From assembly GCA_964649005.1 (NCBI GenBank), contig CAZYMD010000136.1, positions 1 through 13,747 of the forward strand: a stretch of DNA of 13,747 nucleotides, read 5' to 3'. Position 1 is the first letter of the stretch. Each line of letters opens with the position of its first letter. A program made the position numbers and the translations under genes. The notes beneath the pieces are model-generated. The model saw only the letters and a program-made list of their open reading frames with translations. It was not told the DNA's origin and did not search any database. The stretch comes from CAZGMJ01 sp964649005 (lineage in GTDB: Bacteria > Planctomycetota > Phycisphaerae > Sedimentisphaerales > Anaerobacaceae). This document shows, in pieces, positions 1 to 5,807 of this stretch.

Positions 1-2111
1 GAGAAGAATGGTTGCGTTGCTTTCCTGAGGACCTCGCTCTTCATGCCGCAGCCTGAGTCTATTATCTGCAGTCTGACCGATTGCCGCGCTTCATCAAGCT
101 CGGCTGAAATTATCACAGGTCCCGGTTTGCCTCCATAGGACTCTACTGCATTTGCGATGATATTCGCGAGCGCCGAGACGATCTGCGCCGAATCGACAAA
201 GACGCCTGCGACGTTATCCGCCTGCCTGGCCTGAATATCTGCGCCGGCCATATTGACTTTGCGTCCGGCCAACTGGAGGGCCTCATCGATGATCTGCGTA
301 ACTGCGGTGAGTGCAGCTCTTGGCTTAGGCGGCTCGGCGAAGCTCATCAGGTCCTCGATTATGGCCGAGGCCTGCCCTGCGTTTTCGTGAATCTGCCTGA
401 GGATTTCCTTCTTCTCGGGATCTTCTTCGGCCTCCGCCAACAATTGGGCCCTGCCCGATATTACCGCCAGAGGATTGTTTAGCTCGTGTGCGGCTCCACC
501 GGCCAACTCCGCCAGGCCATCGAGTGGATTCTCAGGCGCAGGCGCTTGTGCAGGCTTAGCCTCTTTCTCTTTTATTACAGAGGCGGACCGCACCAGACGC
601 TCAACGAGGTCTTCCTGGTTTTGGCGTGCAGTAACAGCATCCAGGACAGCGCCGCCTATCGCGGCGGTTAGCTTGAACTTCTCTTCGAACTGCTCGCTTG
701 GAACAGGATAATTCAACTCGAAAGCGATAGCGCCGACGGTTCTGCCTTTTGAGAGCAATGGCGCCAATCTCGTTCGCTGCGCATCGAACTGGGTATCCAA
801 TTGCTCGAAGAGCCAGTCTATATGATCGTGGGCGGTGGGCATGGCGAACTTGCCTGCAATCTCAGGCGTAATAACAGGCCCCTCTTCAGGCGTCTCCAGG
901 CAGAATACGTTCGCCTGGGAGAAGCCCTCTACGACGACGGTTCTAATACCCTGTCCAGGCTCCTGCTCGGCCAGATAGAGACATACATTGCCTGTCTGAT
1001 AAAACCTCTGCCAGCGTTTGGCGAAATCCTGGGCAATGTCCATCACAGAGGTTGTCGAGTCAACACCAAGTAAGAATTCGGCGGCAAAATCGAGATGGCT
1101 CGATGCTACCTTCATAACGCGGTTCTCGGCCGACAGCTCCGACTGCCTTGCGGCGAACTGCCCAGCCGCGGAGCGCAGCGCATCATAGTAGCCAGCCTGT
1201 GCGTCTGACGAATCCAGATCAAGCAGTGCGGCCTTCTGCATAACCTGTGCAGGAAGGTTCGCACGCAACTGCTCCAACTGTTCGGTTGAGATGCCGATTA
1301 CGGCAGCGATCTGATCCACACCGGAAATCGTATCGTAGCTGCCCGAATGGCCTATACCCGCCTGGCGGGAGATCATGTCGGCCAACTGAACTACCCTGGC
1401 CGTGTCGGAATCAGGAATGCTCCTGGCAACCGCGGCCATTTCGCTATGGTGCAGCCAGATGGCGTTCGATATCGGCGCGGGAAACCTCCACTTACGCGCC
1501 AAGCGCTTGCCTAAGAGGGCGTGGTCGGTTCCGAGATGCCTGTACTCGATGCGATGCAGCGACTCGGACTCGGCGGTAGCTTCTTCCACCATACGTGCAA
1601 GGCTCTTTGGCATCGTTTCTTCTATTGCGAACTTTCCGACGTCATGCAGAAGTCCACCGAAGTATGCGAATTCCGGATCGGTCCATCCCAGCGTCAGTTC
1701 GGCGATCCTTTTTGCGCAACAGGCTACAGCAAGACTGTGCAAAAGCAGGTTTTTATGATGTTCCGATCTGTCCTTGTCTAAGGGCAGAGCAGTCGACTCG
1801 TGTAAAACGGGCATTGAAAGAAAGGATGTGACAAGCACCTCGGCCGGCAGCCTTTCTATCAGAGGCCGAAGTGCGAAGCTTGCAACTGACAGATGTATGT
1901 TTTGCCTGGCAATCAGCGAGAAAGTCATAGCCGCAAGGGCGGGGTTGGATTCAATGACACTCGCCAGGGCTGCTGGTGTGAACTCGCGCAGCGCGAGTTT
2001 TTGTATTACTTGCGAGGCCACGCACGGAAGGACCGAAAGCGAGTCGAGCCGGCCCACGGATAGCTCCACATTGTGCGCGACGGCTGAGGAGTTAGACTCT
2101 CTGTCCGTCAT
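1..2111 (-). CDS. HDOD / GAF-like / sensor histidine kinase (C-terminus cut by window edge)
   Basis: 703 residues are visible; the C-terminal end of the ATPase domain lies beyond the left edge. The ATG at 2111 follows GAGGG about 9 bases upstream and has an in-frame TGA just before it, so the start is firm. Residues about 20-245 form an HDOD domain: H125, the GLLHDVGK motif (H156, D157, K160), an RHLGTDHALLG stretch and HH221-222. Residues about 330-500 look GAF-like, a weaker call. HisKA follows with the phosphoacceptor motif AAHELNNPL (H542), then the HATPase N box (N650, N654), the G1 box DSGCGM (D685) and the F-box-like TQPFFS at the edge. No signal peptide or membrane segment is seen, so it should be cytoplasmic. 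HDOD domains are usually regulatory modules; joined to a kinase they probably sense or scaffold. It lies 106 bases downstream of the response regulator on the same strand and is probably co-transcribed with it. Domain calls are firm; the signal is unknown. Confidence 0.9.
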   Translation of the reverse strand, partial: MTDRESNSSAVAHNVELSVGRLDSLSVLPCVASQVIQKLALREFTPAALASVIESNPALAAMTFSLIARQNIHLSVASFALRPLIERLPAEVLVTSFLSMPVLHESTALPLDKDRSEHHKNLLLHSLAVACCAKRIAELTLGWTDPEFAYFGGLLHDVGKFAIEETMPKSLARMVEEATAESESLHRIEYRHLGTDHALLGKRLARKWRFPAPISNAIWLHHSEMAAVARSIPDSDTARVVQLADMISRQAGIGHSGSYDTISGVDQIAAVIGISTEQLEQLRANLPAQVMQKAALLDLDSSDAQAGYYDALRSAAGQFAARQSELSAENRVMKVASSHLDFAAEFLLGVDSTTSVMDIAQDFAKRWQRFYQTGNVCLYLAEQEPGQGIRTVVVEGFSQANVFCLETPEEGPVITPEIAGKFAMPTAHDHIDWLFEQLDTQFDAQRTRLAPLLSKGRTVGAIAFELNYPVPSEQFEEKFKLTAAIGGAVLDAVTARQNQEDLVERLVRSASVIKEKEAKPAQAPAPENPLDGLAELAGGAAHELNNPLAVISGRAQLLAEAEEDPEKKEILRQIHENAGQASAIIEDLMSFAEPPKPRAALTAVTQIIDEALQLAGRKVNMAGADIQARQADNVAGVFVDSAQIVSALANIIANAVESYGGKPGPVIISAELDEARQSVRLQIIDSGCGMKSEVLRKATQPFF

Positions 2112-2191
2112 ACTGTTTCACCCTCTGACTCAATGCAGGCATTATGCCTTCGATAGCTGTGACGAGACAGTACGTCCCCTTTACCCCGATA

Positions 2192-2209
2192 ACTCGAATA
2201 CCGTCGAGT
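2192..2209. other. Small inverted repeat in the spacer between response regulator and HDOD kinase
   Basis: A perfect 6-bp inverted repeat, ACTCGA and TCGAGT, surrounds a 6-base loop just after the regulator stop codon. No T-run follows on either strand, so it is not a convincing intrinsic terminator. It might be an mRNA processing or stability element, or chance. A second short palindrome (AGGCAT-T-ATGCCT, 2137-2149) lies close to the kinase ribosome binding site. Confidence 0.2.
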
Positions 2210-2217
2210 CGAGGAGC

Positions 2218-2796
2218 CTACCGCACTAACTGCTTCAACTCCAATACGGCGGTGAGTTTGTCCGTCAGCTCGTCGACGTCGAAGGGCTTCTTGATAAAGT
2301 CTTCGGCGCCGGATTTCAAAAGCTGGTCGATCTCGTCCTGTTTAACAACCCCGCTTACGATTATGATCTTGATGCTCTCGAACTCGGGATTGCTCTTGAT
2401 TGTTTGACATACCACATTGCCATTCACGTCCGGCAGCATGTAGTCAAGCAGAATGGCTTCAGGTTTGAACTGTTGTGTGGCCATCCCTGCCTCGTAGCCG
2501 CTCGAAGCGCTGCGAGTCTCGAACCTCCCATCCCGCTCGAGAACGTCGACTATCAGCTCGACAATCTCGGGATCGTCATCGACGATCAGAATCTTGTGCT
2601 TGCCTGAGTCAAGGCCGTCCATTGGGATGTTATTATCCTTCATGAACTTGACCAGACTGTGCTGAGGGATTCTGCGGAATTTTGAGCCCGGAACCCGAAA
2701 GCCCTCCAATCGGCCGGAGTCGAAACAACGAATGATTGTTTGTTGGCTTACCTTGCAGACCTCCGCTGCTTCTCCTGTAGTAAACAGCTCCTTCAT
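2218..2796 (-). CDS. Response regulator with N-terminal excisionase-type HTH and C-terminal receiver domain
   Basis: 192 residues. Residues 4-53 match the excisionase/MerR-like HTH family (TTGEAAEVCKVSQQTIIR, then a basic wing ending SKFRRIPQHSLVKFM). Residues 67-187 form a receiver domain: acidic pair D73-D74, phosphoacceptor D118 in LLDYMLPD, S148 in VSG, and K170 in the KKP motif. It is probably a cytoplasmic DNA-binding regulator controlled by phosphorylation. The domain order is opposite to the usual receiver-then-DNA-binding layout. An ATG at 2805 is also in frame, but AAGGA (2806-2810) touches it directly and lies 9 bases from the ATG at 2796, so 2796 is preferred. A near-consensus promoter lies upstream. 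It is followed by the HDOD kinase, its likely partner by position. Its target genes are unknown; autoregulation or control of the divergent phosphatase operon is possible by location only. Confidence 0.92.
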   Translation of the reverse strand: MKELFTTGEAAEVCKVSQQTIIRCFDSGRLEGFRVPGSKFRRIPQHSLVKFMKDNNIPMDGLDSGKHKILIVDDDPEIVELIVDVLERDGRFETRSASSGYEAGMATQQFKPEAILLDYMLPDVNGNVVCQTIKSNPEFESIKIIIVSGVVKQDEIDQLLKSGAEDFIKKPFDVDELTDKLTAVLELKQLVR

Positions 2797-2805
2797 TTTA
2801 CCCAT

Positions 2806-2810
2806 TCCTT
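2806..2810 (-). promoter_or_regulatory. Ribosome binding site deciding the response regulator start
   Basis: AAGGA on the minus strand lies 9 bases before the ATG at 2796. It has no spacing at all to the alternative in-frame ATG at 2805. This favours the shorter 192-residue product. Confidence 0.55.
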
Positions 2811-2865
2811 TTCTTTAACCAACTCCATTTGGCACGGCCTCCTGCCATATTGCCTTTGTGCCCCA

Positions 2866-2894
2866 ATTTAACTGTGTATATCTCCGATTGTCAA
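2866..2894 (-). promoter_or_regulatory. Sigma-70-type promoter for the response regulator / HDOD kinase operon
   Basis: On the minus strand the -35 is TTGACA (2894-2889), a full match to consensus. The spacer is 17 bases and the -10 is TTAAAT (2871-2866), four of six matches. The predicted transcript starts near 2859 and gives a leader of about 60 bases. It is the closest consensus-like promoter to the gene start. Confidence 0.65.
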
Positions 2895-3038
2895 GCATAA
2901 AATAGGTCCAACTTTCATTATTCCGTGACATGGGAAAATATCGCTTTCACAACACTGGGAATATGGGTGACTTTGCAGAGGAACACAAATATCTTCATCG
3001 GTAAAAAAAAACGGTTCGGTGCAAATCGTATGCTGTTC

Positions 3039-3067
3039 TGGACAAGGTGTTTAGCGGATACTATATA
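3039..3067 (+). promoter_or_regulatory. Candidate sigma-70 promoter for the phosphatase-isomerase operon
   Basis: TGGACA (3039-3044, five of six matches to TTGACA), a 17-base spacer and TATATA (3062-3067, four of six). Transcription would begin near 3074, about 70 bases before the ATG at 3146. An A-tract lies a short way upstream at 3003-3011. Confidence 0.5.
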
Positions 3068-3145
3068 TGAATAGCCTGGCATCTACATCAGGCCCAAACG
3101 GATGCGAACCATGTAAATAAGACAGCGTCTAAGAATGGAGAAAAT

Positions 3146-4750
3146 ATGAAGCTTTTCAATCGAGCGTTAGCCGTATCTGCTGTTGGGATTGTTCTGTTTT
3201 GGTATATTCAGAGCGTCTGTGGGGCTGAGCAGTATAAGTTGATCAGCCGGGAAGCAGTTTCTAAAATCGTCGATGGCGACTACGAAACCGCCATAGAGAA
3301 CAGCCACAAATACCTTGAGCTGCACCCTGGAGATCTCGAATCAATGTATATTCTGGCCGTTGCCTATGCGAACCAGGGTAATATCGAGATGGCTCTGAGC
3401 TTCACTGAGCAGGCGATTGCTGGAGGCATGCCTTTTAGCCGATTTCTTGCAGGTCCACGCGATCTGCTTGCACCATTGACCAGAACGCGTGGCTTCAAGG
3501 CCCTTCGTAAACAGCAAGCAGTCCAACTGCTGCACGGCCCGATGTTGGGCTGCGTTACCGACAGCAGCGCCAAGTTCTGGGTGCGAACCGCCAATGAGGT
3601 ACAGGTGAGGCTCAATGTTCACAGACTGGGTTCGCCCAGGCGTCCATCCATGCGCGTTACGGGACGTACGGACAGCGCCAGCGACTACACAGCCATACTG
3701 ACCATCGCGGGCCTGGAAGCGGATACAACCTATGAGTATGAGCTTCAGGTACGAGGCGACGACCAGGCAGTCAAAGGATCTTTCAGAACCGCCCCACCTG
3801 CGGGCAAACCTGCGAGGTTCAAGGTAGGCTTCGGAGGTGGTGCAGGTTACACCCCCCAGCATGAGCGAATGTGGAATACCATAAACGCACACGATCCGCT
3901 GGCGTTCCTGTTCCTGGGCGACAATGTCTATATCGATCATCCCAGGAAACCGGCCGTTCAGCAGTACTGCTACTACAGGCGTCAATCCCGACCAGAATAC
4001 CGCAGCTTCGTCGGATCGAGGGCTGTCTATGCCATCTGGGACGACCACGACTTTGTTGATAACGACGGCTGGGGCGGCCCCGAAATCCGCGAGCCCGCAT
4101 GGAAAATCCCTGTCTGGCGACTGTTCAAGAACAACTGGGCAAATCCTTATTATGCTGGCGGTAGCGAAGACAGGCCCGGCTGTTGGTTCGATTTTTACAT
4201 AGCCAACGTTCATTTCATCATGCTGGACTGCCGGTACTATCGCACCAATCCGAAAGTCGAGAATCCATCCATGCTCGGTCCGGTGCAGATGGATTGGCTC
4301 TTCAAGACCCTTAAAACCTCGACTGGCGCCTTCAAAGTGCTCGTCTCCTCAGTTCCCTGGGCATATGGGGCCAAACCTAACAGCAAAGACCCCTGGCAGG
4401 GATATAAGAAGGAGCGCGAGAAGATATTCTCATATCTGTCTGCTAATAGCATCGACGGCGTAGTTCTGCTATCGGCGGACCGGCATCGCTCCGACATCTG
4501 GAAGATCGAGCGGCCCAACGCATACGCGCTGTACGAATTCGAGAGTTCTCGTCTGACCAACATACACACACATTCGATCATGCCCGACTCACTGTTCGGC
4601 TATAATGAAAAATGCTCGTTCGGCCTGCTGACCTTTGATACGATGGCGACAGACCCCAAATTGACTTATCAGATTATTAACATCGACGACGAATTAGTTC
4701 ACACATTCTCGGTTAAGAAAAGCCAACTGACAAATGCTGGTGGCAAATAG
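3146..4750 (+). CDS. Exported PhoD-like metallophosphatase with N-terminal TPR segment
   Basis: 534 residues; the ATG follows GGAG at 5 bases. Residues 1-27 form a Sec signal peptide (basic start, hydrophobic core, probable cleavage around VCGA). No lipobox is seen. Residues about 34-94 hold two TPR-like helix pairs (DGDYETAIENSHKYLELHPGD, then a second containing AVAYANQGNIEMAL). Residues 130-216 resemble the beta-sandwich N-terminal domain of PhoD proteins (HGPMLGCVTDSSAKFWVRTA). The catalytic domain carries FLFLGDNVYID (255-264), AIWDDHDFVDND (296-307) and SADRHRSDIW (443-452), the metal-binding signatures of PhoD-type phosphatases. PhoD enzymes hydrolyse phosphate mono- or diesters outside the cytoplasm. 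Family members usually have a Cys before the first Asp motif (ScQ-type); here the equivalent stretch reads VGFGGGAGY (227-235) without Cys. The substrate is unknown. The downstream isomerase-like gene suggests a sugar-phosphate-related role. Confidence 0.9.
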   Translation: MKLFNRALAVSAVGIVLFWYIQSVCGAEQYKLISREAVSKIVDGDYETAIENSHKYLELHPGDLESMYILAVAYANQGNIEMALSFTEQAIAGGMPFSRFLAGPRDLLAPLTRTRGFKALRKQQAVQLLHGPMLGCVTDSSAKFWVRTANEVQVRLNVHRLGSPRRPSMRVTGRTDSASDYTAILTIAGLEADTTYEYELQVRGDDQAVKGSFRTAPPAGKPARFKVGFGGGAGYTPQHERMWNTINAHDPLAFLFLGDNVYIDHPRKPAVQQYCYYRRQSRPEYRSFVGSRAVYAIWDDHDFVDNDGWGGPEIREPAWKIPVWRLFKNNWANPYYAGGSEDRPGCWFDFYIANVHFIMLDCRYYRTNPKVENPSMLGPVQMDWLFKTLKTSTGAFKVLVSSVPWAYGAKPNSKDPWQGYKKEREKIFSYLSANSIDGVVLLSADRHRSDIWKIERPNAYALYEFESSRLTNIHTHSIMPDSLFGYNEKCSFGLLTFDTMATDPKLTYQIINIDDELVHTFSVKKSQLTNAGGK

Positions 4751-4809
4751 AGCCCACCGGTGGTTATAAGGTAGATTGCGAAGGATTGCTTCGACCAGAA
4801 AAAAGAAGA

Positions 4810-4814
4810 AAGGA
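4810..4814 (+). promoter_or_regulatory. Ribosome binding site deciding the isomerase-like gene start
   Basis: AAGGA lies 6 bases before the ATG at 4821. It rules against the in-frame TTG at 4776, which would add 15 lysine- and arginine-rich residues. An internal ATG at 4836 also has GAGG 5 bases upstream, so a protein starting just before the twin-arginine motif is possible. Confidence 0.6.
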
Positions 4815-4820
4815 CAGGAA

Positions 4821-5777
4821 ATGGACGAGGATAGAATGCGTGTATCGAGACGCGAATTCGTAAAGAGCACCCTGCTTGGTGCGACAGTTCTTGCAGGCGG
4901 ATCGCTGATTAGCACTTCGATTGGGCAAGGCGCAGCCAGGGGCCTGCGTCTGGGTGGACCAACTTTTGAGAAATACGATGGGCCGGATGGCTGGGTGGCG
5001 GTGCTCAGGAAGCTGGGCTACAGTGCGGCCTATTGCCCGCTTGGAGCCGACGCAAGCGATGATGTTGTCAACGCTTACGCCAGCGCCGCCAAGCGAGCCA
5101 ATATAATCATTGCCGAGGTGGGGGCCTGGAGCAATCCTATCAGCCCGAACGATGACCAGCGCAAGGCGGCGCAGGAGAAATGTCGTAAGCAGTTGGCTCT
5201 GGCCGACCGTATCGGAGCAAAGTGCTGCGTAAACATCAGCGGTTCGCGCGATGAGCAGTGGGACGGGCCTTCGCCCGATAATCTCACAGAAGAAACATTT
5301 GATATGATCGTTGAGACAACGCGTGCGATCATCGACGACGTCAAGCCGAGCCGGACGTATTTCGCGCTGGAGACTATGCCCTGGGCGTATCCGGATTCGC
5401 CTGATTCGTATTTGGCCCTGATGAAGGCCATCGACCGTAAGCGATTCGCCGTACATCTCGATCCGGTCAATATCGTATGCAGCCCGCAGCGGTACTACGG
5501 CAACGGCGAGCTGATCCGCGAATGCTTCGCCAAGCTGGGGCCCTATATCAAGAGTTGCCACGCCAAGGATATCATTCTCTCGCGAAAGCTCACCACTCAT
5601 CTCGACGAGACCCGCCCGGGCTTGGGAGGCCTGGATTACGCTACGTTCCTGAAGGAATTGAGTAAGCTGCAAGGTGTGCCGCTCATGCTGGAACATCTAA
5701 GCAGCGCCGAGGAGTACGATAAAGCCGCAGAACATATCAGGTCTGTGGCAAAGAAAACCGGCCTGTCCTTTATATAG
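4821..5777 (+). CDS. Tat-exported sugar phosphate isomerase/epimerase-like TIM-barrel protein
   Basis: 318 residues. The N-terminus holds a twin-arginine signal: SRREFVK (9-15) followed by a hydrophobic stretch (LLGATVLAGGSLIS), so the folded protein is probably exported by Tat, which suits a metalloenzyme loaded in the cytoplasm. The rest matches the xylose-isomerase-like / AP-endonuclease-2 barrel. Likely metal ligands are E184 (ALETMPW), D214 (HLDPVN), H247 (SCHAKD) and E291 (MLEHLSS), the E-D-H-E set of this superfamily, with H212 nearby. Family members isomerise or epimerise sugars and related polyols; the substrate cannot be read from sequence. The gene begins 70 bases after the PhoD-like gene with no terminator between, so one operon is likely. 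Its stop lies 30 bases from the stop of the convergent hydrolase gene, with no clear terminator. Confidence is high for the fold and export, low for the reaction. Confidence 0.9.
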   Translation: MDEDRMRVSRREFVKSTLLGATVLAGGSLISTSIGQGAARGLRLGGPTFEKYDGPDGWVAVLRKLGYSAAYCPLGADASDDVVNAYASAAKRANIIIAEVGAWSNPISPNDDQRKAAQEKCRKQLALADRIGAKCCVNISGSRDEQWDGPSPDNLTEETFDMIVETTRAIIDDVKPSRTYFALETMPWAYPDSPDSYLALMKAIDRKRFAVHLDPVNIVCSPQRYYGNGELIRECFAKLGPYIKSCHAKDIILSRKLTTHLDETRPGLGGLDYATFLKELSKLQGVPLMLEHLSSAEEYDKAAEHIRSVAKKTGLSFI

Positions 5778-5807
5778 GCCCCAGCCGGGAACGCCAAGGT
5801 GTCGTTA

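Larger units (their letters stand above)
2797..3145. other. Divergent intergenic region between the response regulator and phosphatase genes
   Basis: No gene is seen in these 349 bases. They hold two outward-facing promoter candidates (2866-2894 on minus, 3039-3067 on plus), an A-tract of nine bases at 3003-3011, and a pair of imperfect direct repeats around TGGGAA (2931-2936 and 2956-2961). The stretch is AT-rich compared with the flanking genes, as expected for a shared control region. Confidence 0.6.

Noticed and set aside
2192..2209. Hairpin as an intrinsic terminator after the response regulator
   Set aside because: The stem is only 6 bp and no T-run follows, so it does not argue against co-transcription with the HDOD kinase.
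475..2229. Several plus-strand ORFs, the longest 1774-2229
   Set aside because: They lie opposite the HDOD kinase, whose minus-strand frame is open throughout with clear domain motifs; they lack recognisable domains.
3003..3011. A9 tract as a phase-variable switch of the phosphatase operon
   Set aside because: It lies upstream of the -35 box, outside the promoter spacer and any reading frame; a simple A-tract is the plainer reading.
3341..4213. Minus-strand ORF of 290 residues inside the phosphatase gene
   Set aside because: It is antisense to the conserved PhoD motifs, has no domain or signal, and reads as a composition artefact.
4764..5696. Minus-strand ORF of 310 residues opposite the isomerase-like gene
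   Set aside because: The plus frame carries a Tat signal and all four metal ligands; the antisense frame has no recognisable feature.
5778..5807. Bidirectional terminator between the convergent genes
   Set aside because: The 30-base gap has no stable stem followed by a T-run on either strand.
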